The notes: generated by a model from the letters alone, not told the origin. DNA of 57,914 nt from Pseudanabaena sp. SR411 (GCF_002251945.1 NZ_NDHW01000181.1:1-57914); one strand, 5' to 3'; shown: positions 17,532-26,900, numbered from the stretch's first letter. Numbers and translations are program-made.

Positions 17532-18692
17532 ATGAGTGATTTAAGGGTTCTTCATCTTATCCATGGACTAAACAGAGGGGGGATAGAAACTTGGCTAATT
17601 TCTATGCTCCGAGAAATCTCTAGGGATATTTGTGCGATGGACTTTTGTTGTAAAGGTTCTGACGTAGGAGTGTTGTCAGATATAGCAGAACAACTAGGTG
17701 CAAAAGTATTCCATTGTCCTCTAGGGTTTAATCACCCCAAGTTTGGAAGACAATTCAAAGATATCTTATCTACACAAAAATATACGATTTTGCATAATCA
17801 TGTCGAAGTCTATAGTGGGTTTCCTGTATGGGTCGCGCAGGGTTTGGGTATCCCTGTGATCAGTATGTTTCACAATACTCACTTTCCTGCTCAAGATCAC
17901 TTAACAAAGTTACCAGTTTTACGGCAATTGAGATCGCTATATGGCGCTGTCAGTATTCGATATGCCCTTCAGCATTCTGAATTTATTACAGCATCTTCTC
18001 AAGCAATTTTAGATAGTCTAGCAATCCCCAAATATCAGTTAGAGCGAAGCCGTGTTTGGTATAGTGGAGTTACGATTGCTGATCTCAAAGGATCTACAGA
18101 CAAGATTGCCTTTCGCCAATCCTTTGGCTGGGAAGACGATACACCAATAGTTTTACATGTGGGACGGTTTGCAGAACAAAAGAATCATCTTGGGTTGTTA
18201 AAAATATTTGAGAAAGTGCGTCAGCAAATCCCCTCAGCTAAATTATTGATGGTAGGTGTCGGCCCCTTAAAAACACAAATTGAGGCGATCGCTACTAATC
18301 AAGGACTGACAGACTCGGTTAGATTTCTAGGTGGTCGTGATGATGTTCCATTAATCATGAGTCTTTGTGATGTATTTCTATTTCCATCATTACATGAAGG
18401 ATTTGGACTAGTTGCGATCGAAGCTAGTGCAGCGGGACTGCCTGTAGTCGGAAGTAAAATTGCTGGAATATTAGAAGCTGTATGTGACAGGAAGACAGGG
18501 CTTTTACATGAAGTGAACGATCTTGAAGGTATGGCACAATCGGTTGTTCTACTTTTAAAAGATCCTAACTATGCTAAGAGTCTTGCTAGTACTGGGCGTG
18601 AGCGCGTAATTCAAAACTTTTCAATTCCCACTAGTGCTAATCGTTTACTAGAGATGTATCAGGAAGTTCTTAGGAAATCTCCAACAAGTTAA
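17532..18692 (+). CDS. GT4-family glycosyltransferase
   Basis: 386 residues, GT-B fold. The N-terminal acceptor loop is HLIHGLNRGGIETWLISML and the C-terminal nucleotide-binding half has VLHVGRFAEQKNH and E-x7-E in HEGFGLVAIEASAAG. It belongs with cytoplasmic GT4 enzymes of polysaccharide assembly. It is the first gene after the terminator at 17476-17504. No clear ribosome-binding site precedes the ATG, which is common in cyanobacteria. A promoter should lie in the short interval after the terminator or transcription must read through. Donor sugar unknown. Confidence 0.93.
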   Translation: MSDLRVLHLIHGLNRGGIETWLISMLREISRDICAMDFCCKGSDVGVLSDIAEQLGAKVFHCPLGFNHPKFGRQFKDILSTQKYTILHNHVEVYSGFPVWVAQGLGIPVISMFHNTHFPAQDHLTKLPVLRQLRSLYGAVSIRYALQHSEFITASSQAILDSLAIPKYQLERSRVWYSGVTIADLKGSTDKIAFRQSFGWEDDTPIVLHVGRFAEQKNHLGLLKIFEKVRQQIPSAKLLMVGVGPLKTQIEAIATNQGLTDSVRFLGGRDDVPLIMSLCDVFLFPSLHEGFGLVAIEASAAGLPVVGSKIAGILEAVCDRKTGLLHEVNDLEGMAQSVVLLLKDPNYAKSLASTGRERVIQNFSIPTSANRLLEMYQEVLRKSPTS

Positions 18693-18827
18693 GTTAGAAA
18701 TTCAGTCAATATGCCTAGTTCTATGAGTCTATTTAATGTTATCTTCAGAGGTTACGACAATATGCTTAGTCTAATACTTAGTGATTCTAAATATACTTTA
18801 CCTAAGCTTTTCCACTGGTAATCCGAA

Positions 18828-19814
18828 ATGCCTAGCAATTTACTACTTATTCTCTCTCTCGGCAGCTTTCTCATTAGTTGGATTACGGTTTACCTAATCA
18901 AGCAAGGCTTTAGAGAAAATCTACTAGATATTCCTAATGATCGCAGTTCCCATACACAACCTACCCCTAGAGGTGGAGGGCTGGGTTTTATCATTGCCTT
19001 TGCTATCACCAGTGGAATTAGTGTTTTTCTGTTTAGCGACTCTCTGCCACTTTATCCACTTTGGATAACCTTAATCCCTCTGGCGATTATCGGCATTATT
19101 GACGATCGCCAAGGAGTTCCATCGAGCATTCGCTACTTAGTCCAGTTAGTAGTTGCAGGCATTACGACCTTCTATGTGGGTGTTTTCCCTCAACCTTGGT
19201 TACTGCAATTGGGCATATTCGGTCAAATTATCGCGATCGCGATCACTCTGATCGGCATGACTGCAATTATTAATTTTTACAATTTCATGGATGGACTAGA
19301 TGGATTAGTTGCTAGCTGTACTGCGATCCAACTTGGTTTTCAAGCTATTTATCTAAACCAGCCGATTTTATGGCTTTTAGTTGCAGCTTTGTTTGGATTC
19401 TTAATTTGGAATTGGTCTCCTGCAAAAATCTTTATGGGAGATGTAGGTAGTACTTCCCTTGGAGCGATCGTTGCTTTTTCTTTACTGAGTAGTCATCAAG
19501 ATGCTAGTGAAACTTGGTCAGCGTTAGTGATCACATTCCCCATATTAGGGGATGCGTTATACACTCTATTTCGCCGCTTGCTCAACCACGAAAATATCTT
19601 TCAAGCCCATCGCAGTCACATCTATCAACGCTTACAACAATCTGGAATGTCTCACGGACAAGTTGCGAGTATTTACGTTTTGCTAAATCTTTCAATTGCG
19701 ATCAGTATTATTAATGTAGGAACTATAGGAGGTTGGTACGGTTTCTTCAGTGTTATTGCATTGATCATTTTAGGCGAGTTTTATCTTAGCCTTCGACTTA
19801 GAAGTCAAGTATAG
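18828..19814 (+). CDS. WecA/MraY-superfamily polyprenyl-phosphate GlcNAc-1-phosphate transferase
   Basis: 328 residues, about ten or eleven membrane segments. Diagnostic cytoplasmic motifs are all present: DRSSHTQPTPRGGG at about 38-51, the Asp pair IIDDRQ at 92-93, NFYNFMDGLDGL at 149-160, IFMGDVGS at 201-208, and HRSHIYQR at 261-268, the His-containing loop thought to set the sugar-nucleotide specificity of WecA-type enzymes. The enzyme transfers a HexNAc-1-phosphate from a UDP-sugar to undecaprenyl phosphate and so starts the repeat unit. It is the only such initiating enzyme in the window, which makes it the best candidate to start the glycan built by the surrounding GT4 enzymes. It lies 135 bases after the previous gene. 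Confidence 0.93.
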   Translation: MPSNLLLILSLGSFLISWITVYLIKQGFRENLLDIPNDRSSHTQPTPRGGGLGFIIAFAITSGISVFLFSDSLPLYPLWITLIPLAIIGIIDDRQGVPSSIRYLVQLVVAGITTFYVGVFPQPWLLQLGIFGQIIAIAITLIGMTAIINFYNFMDGLDGLVASCTAIQLGFQAIYLNQPILWLLVAALFGFLIWNWSPAKIFMGDVGSTSLGAIVAFSLLSSHQDASETWSALVITFPILGDALYTLFRRLLNHENIFQAHRSHIYQRLQQSGMSHGQVASIYVLLNLSIAISIINVGTIGGWYGFFSVIALIILGEFYLSLRLRSQV

Positions 19815-19864
19815 TTTTCTATAGACAGTTACAATTAATCATTATTTAAATCTTAACTATTGCT

Positions 19865-20977
19865 ATGAAAGTTCTCTTGATTATTACGAGATCCGATACC
19901 GTTGGTGGCGCTCAAGTTCATGTCAAAGATTTGGCTTTTTTTCTACAAAATCACGGACATGAGGTTCTTGTTATAACTGGAGAAAAAGGTCCTTTTAATG
20001 ACTTTTTAAATAGTTTTTCTATTAACTCCACTGCTTGCGAATATTTTAAACAATCCATTAATCCATGGTTAGATTGGCAAACTCTTTGGTTTATTGTAGA
20101 AACTATTCGTCAATTACAACCTGACATTGTAGCAACCCACTCTAGTAAAGCAGGAATTTTGGGTAGATTGGCAGCGAAAATAACTAATATACCCTGTGTA
20201 TTTACTGCTCATGGATGGGCATTTACCGATGGAATACCTGAGCCTAATCGCAGTGTTTATGAGGTGATCGAAAAATGGGTTGAGCCAATAACTGATAAAG
20301 TTATTTGTGTTTCTGAAAATGATCGTCAGATTGCATTAAAAGCAGGAATGTCTGCTGATAAATTAGTAATGATTCACTATGGAATTGAAGATGTTCCTCA
20401 TCATTTAAGATCTAGCCATCAATCAAATGACACGGTACGCATTTTAATGGTTGCTAGGTTTGATGCACAGAAAGATTATGCAACCTTAATTAAAGCTTTT
20501 AAATCCATTGAAAATGCTCAGCTAGAATTACTTGGAAGTGGGCCAAAGCTAGAAGAAATCAAAACTATGGTCAGCCAAATGAATATGACCGATCGCGTGA
20601 ATTTTCGAGGTTTTTGTAGCAATGTGTCCGAGATGCTGCCCCAAGGTGATATTTTTACGCTGATTACTAACTGGGAAGGATTTCCCTACGCTATTATTGA
20701 AGCAATGCGAGCGGAAATGCCGATTATCGCTTCTCAAGTTGGAGGGGTTGCCGAGTCAGTAATTGATGGAATAACAGGCTACTGTGTACCTCGTGGTGAT
20801 GTTGAGACCTTAAGAAATCGCCTTGAAAAATTAGTTAATGATGCTCAACTTCGGCGCGAAATGGGCATCCAAGGACGACAAAAATATGAGGCGGAGTTAA
20901 CTTTAGAGCAGATGTGTACCAAAACACTGAATATTTATCAAGACGTTATTCATAGAAGACAACTTAAGGCTAAGTAG
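19865..20977 (+). CDS. GT4-family glycosyltransferase
   Basis: 370 residues. The N-terminal half has the acceptor loop SDTVGGAQVHVKDLAFFL and THSSKAGILGRLAA. The C-terminal half has ILMVARFDAQKDYATLI and E-x7-E in WEGFPYAIIEAMRAE. HSSKAGxLGR is frequent in GT4 enzymes that add the second sugar to a polyprenyl-linked HexNAc, which fits its position right after the WecA-like gene; that role is inference. It is separated from the next gene by only three bases, so the two are co-translated. Confidence 0.93.
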   Translation: MKVLLIITRSDTVGGAQVHVKDLAFFLQNHGHEVLVITGEKGPFNDFLNSFSINSTACEYFKQSINPWLDWQTLWFIVETIRQLQPDIVATHSSKAGILGRLAAKITNIPCVFTAHGWAFTDGIPEPNRSVYEVIEKWVEPITDKVICVSENDRQIALKAGMSADKLVMIHYGIEDVPHHLRSSHQSNDTVRILMVARFDAQKDYATLIKAFKSIENAQLELLGSGPKLEEIKTMVSQMNMTDRVNFRGFCSNVSEMLPQGDIFTLITNWEGFPYAIIEAMRAEMPIIASQVGGVAESVIDGITGYCVPRGDVETLRNRLEKLVNDAQLRREMGIQGRQKYEAELTLEQMCTKTLNIYQDVIHRRQLKAK

Positions 20978-20980
20978 TTT

Positions 20981-21871
20981 ATGACCACTTTAATCACTGG
21001 AGCTACGGGACTAACAGGGACATTATTTCTTAAGAGGTTAGCTGAAATCAAACCAAATACCGAGGTTTCTTGCTTAGTTAGAGAAACTAGCAATCGCAGT
21101 AAAATTGATCATCTTAATTTAAAGATTAATTACTATATTGGCGATAGTAAAACTGCTGAAACTTGGGATCGGATTTTTGCTCAAAGCAATTTTGAAATAA
21201 TTATTCATATTGTGCAACTGAATCAAGTCCCTGTACTAATTAATAGCCTCAAAAAAGCACAGCAAACTCCCCATTTGATTATTATTGGTACAACGGGAAT
21301 TTATTCAAAATACAATCGATATTCCCAAGAATATAAAGATGCTGAGAAAGAACTGTTGACATATTCAGGAACCTATTGTCTACTTCGTCCTACGATGATT
21401 TATGGTTCTCCACAGGATCAAAATTTACATAAGTTAGTTAAATTTTGCGATCGCTATAAATTCTTTCCTGTTTTTGGCTCAGGAAATACCCTTTTACAGC
21501 CAATTCATGCAGATGATATCGCTCAAACTCTGGTGAAAGCATGGCAGTTTCCCAATATTCAAGGTGCTTACGATCTTTCTGGTGCTAGTATTGTTAACTT
21601 TAGAGAACTTTTAACTATAGTTAGCAAATTATTAGCTAAACCTGTTTATCATCTCTACTTTCCTCTGAATATTGGCATTACCATAGCAACTCTTTTAGAA
21701 AGTATTTTGGGAGATAAATCGCCAGTAAGACGTGAGCAAATTCTAAGATTACAAGAAGATAAGGCTTATTCCCATGAGTCAGCTAAAAACGATTTGGATT
21801 TTGAGCCACGCACCTTAGAAGTTGGCTTGCAACAAGAAATAGAGTTAATGCGTAACCAAGGAATTATTTAA
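20981..21871 (+). CDS. NAD(P)-dependent epimerase/dehydratase family protein (atypical SDR)
   Basis: 296 residues. A Rossmann start with the glycine motif ITGATGLTG (5-13), the strand IIIIGTTGIY, and the substrate-side RPTMIYG and PIHADDIAQTLVKAW are typical of extended SDRs acting on nucleotide sugars. The usual YxxxK catalytic pair is not evident at the expected place (the sequence there is EYKDAEKEL), so it may be an atypical SDR with another mechanism or a binding function. It sits in an operon with the preceding GT4 (three-base gap) and the following GINT-like gene (nine-base gap). Substrate unknown. Confidence 0.82.
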   Translation: MTTLITGATGLTGTLFLKRLAEIKPNTEVSCLVRETSNRSKIDHLNLKINYYIGDSKTAETWDRIFAQSNFEIIIHIVQLNQVPVLINSLKKAQQTPHLIIIGTTGIYSKYNRYSQEYKDAEKELLTYSGTYCLLRPTMIYGSPQDQNLHKLVKFCDRYKFFPVFGSGNTLLQPIHADDIAQTLVKAWQFPNIQGAYDLSGASIVNFRELLTIVSKLLAKPVYHLYFPLNIGITIATLLESILGDKSPVRREQILRLQEDKAYSHESAKNDLDFEPRTLEVGLQQEIELMRNQGII

Positions 21872-21880
21872 AGTTGAGCT

Positions 21881-22819
21881 ATGATTAATCGACTTGTCAA
21901 TCATCTTCGATCAAATATTCGCCAACACTTGCCAAAACCAATCCAATACTGGTTGTCAGCACAAATGTCTAATTGGGCGATCGGGATTTATGTTGGTTCT
22001 AATCCCTTAGATCTCAAGCCTGCACTATCGATTAAACAACCAGTAATTTCGAGAGAAGATATTAGCGATCGCCATGCTTCTCTGGTTGCCGATCCATTCA
22101 TGATTAAAAATAAGGAAACATGGTATATGTTTTTTGAAGTTATGAATCAGGAGTTCAATCTTGGTGAAATTGGCTTAGCAACTAGTAATAATGGATTAGA
22201 ATGGCAATATCAACAAATCGTCCTTACTGAATCTTTTCATCTATCTTACCCTTATGTTTTCCAATGGAAAGCAGATTACTATATGATTCCTGAGACAGGA
22301 GAGGCTCAATCCATTCGACTTTATAAAGCTACTCAATTTCCCTTGCAATGGAACTTTATCGGGAATATCTTAGAAGGCTTAGAATTTTTAGATGCTTCTA
22401 TTGTTTTTTATAACAATTTGTGGTGGCTTTTTACCGAAACTAGCCCTAAAGATCAGAATGATACTCTAAGGCTATATTATGCTTCTAATCTCCAAGGTAA
22501 ATGGCAGGAGCATCCACTTAGTCCGATTATCCAACATAATCCTCATATTGCTAGACCCGCAGGTCGCATTTTAAATTTAGGCGATCGCCTGATTCGTTAT
22601 ACGCAAGACTGTTTTCCCACCTATGGGACGCAAGTGAGAGCCTTTGAAATTACTGATATCTCTCCAGAAACTTATACTGAAAAACAAGTTGGTACTGAAC
22701 CTCTCTTAACCGCTAGTGGTAAAGGATGGAATAAATCAGGAATGCATCATATAGATGGACATCAACTTAATGATGGTTCTTGGATTGCTTGTGTGGATGG
22801 AAGATGGGATTATCGCTAG
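21881..22819 (+). CDS. GINT1-like five-bladed propeller protein (putative glycosyltransferase or formyltransferase-associated)
   Basis: 312 residues. Repeated blades with an Asp-containing ADPF signature (SLVADPFMI) followed by WYMFFE, then GEIGLATSNNGLEW, YPYVFQWKADYYMIPETGE, and IARPAGRI resemble the N-terminal domain of glucosamine inositolphosphorylceramide transferase 1-like proteins and GH43-type propellers. Bacterial members occur in polysaccharide clusters, but their reaction is poorly defined. The C-terminus stops at WIACVDGRWDYR, slightly earlier than I expect for the family, and the next region holds insertion-sequence debris, so a small 3' truncation is possible. It is the last plus-strand gene of this operon. 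Confidence 0.72.
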   Translation: MINRLVNHLRSNIRQHLPKPIQYWLSAQMSNWAIGIYVGSNPLDLKPALSIKQPVISREDISDRHASLVADPFMIKNKETWYMFFEVMNQEFNLGEIGLATSNNGLEWQYQQIVLTESFHLSYPYVFQWKADYYMIPETGEAQSIRLYKATQFPLQWNFIGNILEGLEFLDASIVFYNNLWWLFTETSPKDQNDTLRLYYASNLQGKWQEHPLSPIIQHNPHIARPAGRILNLGDRLIRYTQDCFPTYGTQVRAFEITDISPETYTEKQVGTEPLLTASGKGWNKSGMHHIDGHQLNDGSWIACVDGRWDYR

Positions 22820-23287
22820 GTTTGTTAGTCTCCTAATTCAGAGAACCCCTAAAAAAGGCAAAGAAAGGCAAATCTGAAAACTATTGCAGTTTTCAAGAAG
22901 GTAAGGACAGAATTAAATAATACCAAATCGCAAAAGAGAGGTAATAGATAGAGCTTTTTATTAAATATCTATAGCAGTTAGTAAATCGCACCATGAGTCT
23001 CAAAAACGGGAAAATCCCCAAAATGCACTATTTATAAGGCTTTCTCTAATAAATGCTAATTCTCAAAAAACACCTGCTGAATGTAGAGTGTATGCTCAGG
23101 AGATATTCTTCGTCTAGGTCGCTATGGCGATCGCTTGTGCTTGTTCGTCGTTGGGTAGTTTGCTAAAGGTGCTATATAGCAATCCTAAATGAGTTATGAG
23201 AAAAAACCATAGGTAAAAAGCTTGGGAAAATTAAAGATTTGTCGATGAGTAATAAACTCATTATTGAATATGTGGATTTCACCGAAT
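22820..23287. other. Non-coding stretch beside IS remnant
   Basis: No supportable gene. It holds a perfect 8-bp hairpin at 22875-22895 (TGAAAACT, loop ATTGC, AGTTTTCA), without a T-run, which may process or end the upstream transcript. It also holds a 10-bp palindrome GCTATATAGC at 23171-23180. The remainder is AT-rich and looks like degraded sequence left of the IS256 remnant. Confidence 0.6.
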
Positions 23288-23878
23288 GAGGGAGCGAAAT
23301 TCTGGTTGTCCGTACTCACTGAAATTCATAACCGTGGAGCCAAAGACATTTTGATTGCTTGCGTTGATGGTTTGACTGGTTTTCCCAATGCATAACTGTA
23401 CCTGTGTTTCCCAAAACACAGGTACAGTTATGCATTGTTCATATGGTGCGTAACTCGGTCGCCTTTGTGCCTTGGCAACAACGCAAGCAAGTTTGTGCGG
23501 ATCTCAAGGCAATTTATGCTGCTGCGACGGAATCAGAAGCGGAGTTTAACCTTGAGTTGTTTGCTGAAAAATGGGACAAACAATATCCCTCGATCTCCAA
23601 GTCTTGGCGCAGTCACTGGGGGCACATTATCCCCTTCTTTGCTTTCCCGTCCGAGATTCGTAGGGCGATTTATACCACTAATGCGATTGAGTCGATGAAT
23701 AGCTGTTTGCGGAAAGTGATTAAATCTCAACAGATTTTCCCCTCTGATGAGGCTGCTTTGAAGCTGGTTTATTTGGCGATGCAGAATATTTCTAAGAAAT
23801 GGATGAGGCGCGATTAAGGATTGGAAACCTGCACTTAATCGATTTGCCATCCTCTTTGATGATCGTCTCCACCTCTAG
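23288..23878 (+). pseudogene. Decayed IS256-family transposase, 3' part
   Basis: Three frame-shifted pieces reconstruct the C-terminal half of an IS256-type (Mutator-like) transposase. The first (23288-23395) has [17 protein letters not shown] and [14 protein letters not shown]. The second (23404-23811) has FPKTQVQLCIVHMVRNS and IYTTNAIESMNSCLRKV. The third (about 23813-23878) has DWKPALNRFAILFDD. A stop and frameshift occur at 23393-23403, inside a perfect inverted repeat, and one extra base near 23811 shifts the frame again. The right end (GACTTTACACACTTTGC at about 23885) looks like an IS256-type terminal repeat. No left end or N-terminal coding part is visible, so the element is truncated and immobile. 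Confidence 0.9.
23387..23436. repeat. Perfect 23-bp inverted repeat with 4-base loop inside transposase remnant
   Basis: Arms 23387-23409 and 23414-23436 are exact reverse complements around CCCA. The right arm is the native transposase coding sequence (FPKTQVQLCI). The left arm replaces the codons expected before it and introduces a TAA at 23393-23395. Confidence 0.95.
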
Positions 23879-24042
23879 TTCCTAGACTTTACACACTTTG
23901 CTTGACAATCTCCTATGGCGATCGGACTTTTTCATCGTCCCGTTTCTATGCTGGAATTATTATCCTCAAGGAGATTTTGTTGCCTCACTAATTAACTCAC
24001 CAGTGCCTTTATCTTATCCGTCAATTTACATTTGACTGTCTA

Positions 24043-26292
24043 CTAGTAATGCTTATAAGTATCATTTAGACTTGCTACATAGTCTTTTGATCTATTAGCA
24101 ACTATGCCAAACACAACAATGGGAGAGTTACTTAAAAGTTCTAAAGCTTGATTTAAGCTTGAAACTTTAGTTTTATCTAATCCAACTACCATGATAATTC
24201 CGTCTGTTTTTGATGCGAGTAATTTGGCATCGACCATACCTATAAGTGGGGGAGTATCATAAATCACTAAATCAAATGTCTCTTGAAATAATTGCATTAA
24301 GTCCTGCATTTTTTGTGAAGAAATTAGTCGTGTTGGATCGGGTGGCAAGTGACCAGAGGTGAGTATCGATAAGTTGGGTTCAATTGGAGATCTCTGAACT
24401 ACTTCATCAAAACTAAGATTGGAAGAAATTAAATTGCTAAGTCCTACAGCATTACTAAAATGCAATCGCTCATGCAGTTTTGGACGACGCAAATCAGCAT
24501 CTACAAGTAGTACTCGTTTGCCTAAAGCCGCTGCGGCTTGGGCTAAATAAACTGAAGTTGTAGATTTCCCTTCACTCGGCAAGGAAGAACTGATAACAAT
24601 AGATCGAATTTTGTCATCAGGGCTAAGCAGGCGAATATTCGTATAAAGCGATCTAAAAGATTCTAAAAATATCGATGTCATATAGTAAGGCTGTGTAGCA
24701 TTAGCTTCTCCTTCCAATCTTTTGTGGGAGCGCTGTACCAAAGATTTTATATTTATTATTTCAATTAGTTTCTCTATAGTAGTGTTATTTTCATTGTCTA
24801 TCAAAGATTTCTCTAATGGAATCAAGTCCGAAATACCATCTTGTTTTTTATCAGATATTAAAGCCGAATTAAAGGGAATGACTCCCAAAATTGGCAGCTT
24901 TGATGTGTCTTTTACTTCATTTGGGGTACGCAACAAATTACTTAACTTATCACGTAATAAAGCTATACCGATCCCTAACAATAATCCCAGTATTACGCCC
25001 AGCAAGGCATTTCTTTTAATATCAGAAGAGGATGCGACAGGATCTTTCAATGGAGTGAGGATCTGCCAAGGTGTTTTACGTTGTCCAGCATCGATGCGTA
25101 AAGCTTCTCGTTTTGTTAGAAACTGATTCAAGTTATCATTAGTTATTTTAATCTCTTGCTGAATATCATTATATTGCCGAGATACGATGGATAGCTGTTT
25201 CACCTGCTGATTCAACTGTTCCTCCGCTTGCGATAAAATTTCACTACGGGATTCTAATTCTCGAATTTGACTTGCAAGCAGTTCTTTAGTTCTTTCTCCC
25301 TCTTGGCTCAACAATGCGAGTAAGTTTGTTTGCTGATCTCGCAACACCTTAATTTTGTCAGTACTTTCCTGAAACACACTCAAATCTTTGGCGATTTGGA
25401 TTTCCAAAACTTGAATTTGAGATAAAAGTGATTGATATCGAGCATTATCTTGGAGTGCTGCGGAACCCTTTGAGTTACTACTCGGGTTGGCTAACTGGCT
25501 ATCTAAATCAAAAGCGAGAGCATATGCTTCGTCTAATTTAACCTGATTTTCTAGTCGCTGCTGACTAATAGTACTAATTTGTTCAGCTAACTGCTTTCTG
25601 GTTGATTCTGGATCGATCAGATTATATTGTTGCCGAAAGCTTTGTAGTTTATCTTGAAGTTTACTAGCACTTTCCTCTATTTTTGGTAATTGGGAATCTA
25701 CAAAGTCGAGTCCCTGTTGTACCTCAGCTAAACGTTCTTCCAAACTGTAGTCAAGATAAGCATTGGACACCAAATCTAGAACAGCTTTAACTTTTGTGGA
25801 GTCTTTATCCTCATAGCTGACATTAAGAATCTCTGCCTCTGTAATTACTTTAAGAACTAAGCCATCGGATAGACTTTCATAATTTACATCAGGGTACTTT
25901 AATTTTAATTGATCGACAATTGGGTTGATAATTCTAGGACTTTTCAAAAGCTTTAGCGTTGTAGAATCGACCGAACTTTTACTATTATCATCTCTATTGT
26001 TCAGCGTTACCTGAGAAATTACTCGCGTTTCCTCGGTAATTACTTTGGCTAATATCTCAAAACTAGCTTGATAAGTTGGTTTACTAGTTATAGCTTTGAG
26101 AAGTGCCAAAGAAGTAACTATAAAAGTTACTCCAACAATTACAGGTAATTGTCGGTGGAGTGACTGCAATGCTTGACCTAATTTTAATCCTCCTTCATCA
26201 TCAGGAGATGTAAACTTGACCAAATTCACAGGCTCAAAGCGCTTAATGTCACTGTTTTTTGGAGGAAGTTGAGGATACTGTTCACTTTGCAT
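24043..26292 (-). CDS. Wzc-type polysaccharide co-polymerase / tyrosine autokinase
   Basis: 749 residues. A Wzz-like chain-length domain is framed by membrane segments at about 46-68 and 428-447, with a long coiled coil between about 185 and 395. The cytoplasmic BY-kinase domain has Walker A SSLPSEGKST (569-578), Walker A' VLLVDADLRRP (594-604) and Walker B LVIYDTPP (675-682). The C-terminus carries Tyr738, Tyr746 and Tyr749, a short tyrosine cluster for autophosphorylation. Such proteins control chain length and export of capsule or exopolysaccharide together with a Wza-type outer-membrane channel, which is not in the window. It is on the minus strand, unlike the flanking operons, with a 619-base upstream region rich in inverted repeats. 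Confidence 0.96.
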   Translation of the reverse strand: MQSEQYPQLPPKNSDIKRFEPVNLVKFTSPDDEGGLKLGQALQSLHRQLPVIVGVTFIVTSLALLKAITSKPTYQASFEILAKVITEETRVISQVTLNNRDDNSKSSVDSTTLKLLKSPRIINPIVDQLKLKYPDVNYESLSDGLVLKVITEAEILNVSYEDKDSTKVKAVLDLVSNAYLDYSLEERLAEVQQGLDFVDSQLPKIEESASKLQDKLQSFRQQYNLIDPESTRKQLAEQISTISQQRLENQVKLDEAYALAFDLDSQLANPSSNSKGSAALQDNARYQSLLSQIQVLEIQIAKDLSVFQESTDKIKVLRDQQTNLLALLSQEGERTKELLASQIRELESRSEILSQAEEQLNQQVKQLSIVSRQYNDIQQEIKITNDNLNQFLTKREALRIDAGQRKTPWQILTPLKDPVASSSDIKRNALLGVILGLLLGIGIALLRDKLSNLLRTPNEVKDTSKLPILGVIPFNSALISDKKQDGISDLIPLEKSLIDNENNTTIEKLIEIINIKSLVQRSHKRLEGEANATQPYYMTSIFLESFRSLYTNIRLLSPDDKIRSIVISSSLPSEGKSTTSVYLAQAAAALGKRVLLVDADLRRPKLHERLHFSNAVGLSNLISSNLSFDEVVQRSPIEPNLSILTSGHLPPDPTRLISSQKMQDLMQLFQETFDLVIYDTPPLIGMVDAKLLASKTDGIIMVVGLDKTKVSSLNQALELLSNSPIVVFGIVANRSKDYVASLNDTYKHY

Positions 26293-26572
26293 GTTTATTC
26301 TCTTGCGTATGAGGACTAGAAGATTGTGCTTAATCCTAAAACACAGGCGATCACAATATATTAGATTTTCAGACCAATAGGCGTTTCGTGGAGATTAAAC
26401 ATCATAAAAATGGCTCAATGATTTTCATGACAGATGTTTATGATGTTTGACACCCGAGTTTAAAAACACTGTATATCAAAATATTTCATCACTTTAAGCT
26501 ACTGCAAATGCTTAATATATTTAGTTTTGTTTGATTCATGTTAACAAAATTTGTAAGTTTGGCACTGGACAG

Positions 26573-26685
26573 CTAATTAGTGATAGAGCGATGAAGCTGT
26601 TGATTGGCAAGGCTTTACAAGTAAATTGTGACTAAAGCCTGAAATCGTTGCCAGATAGGGATTACAGCTTAATATCACTAATTAG
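26573..26685 (-). ncRNA. Candidate structured RNA or MITE: nested four-part stem upstream of wzc
   Basis: Four successive complementary segments nest in order: 26573-26585 with 26673-26685 (13 bp, perfect), 26594-26600 with 26664-26670 (7 bp), 26605-26610 with 26648-26653 (6 bp) and 26611-26617 with 26633-26639 (7 bp), closing a 15-base loop. It ends 281 bases upstream of the wzc start. It could be a leader RNA, a free RNA or a small hairpin element; the strand given is that of the downstream gene and is a guess. Confidence 0.5.
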
Positions 26686-26773
26686 TGAGCCAGCGCCGTA
26701 AGTTTAAGGCATGTATATAAGTATCCTACGTACTCCTGTTGGTTCAATAGATCTTTCCTAAAATATTTCTGAT

Positions 26774-26799
26774 AATATTGTCTTTGGGATGACAATATT
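26774..26799. repeat. Perfect 9-bp hairpin
   Basis: AATATTGTC (26774-26782) and GACAATATT (26791-26799) are exact reverse complements around an 8-base loop. The stem is AT-rich with no adjoining T-run, so a terminator role is not clear. Confidence 0.75.
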
Positions 26800-26833
26800 T
26801 GCGACGGGCATTTGTAAGCAGTTTAAGTATTTG

Positions 26834-26900
26834 CAAATAGGTATCTCTAAAAACAGCTCTATATCTCAACAATTTTGCATTATATAGAGATCCCTATTTG
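26834..26900. repeat. 16-bp inverted repeat (one mismatch) just after the WecG-like gene
   Basis: Arms 26834-26849 and 26885-26900 pair at 15 of 16 positions around a 35-base loop. On the minus strand it begins about 11 bases after the stop codon of the WecG-like gene, so it may protect or end that transcript. Confidence 0.75.
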
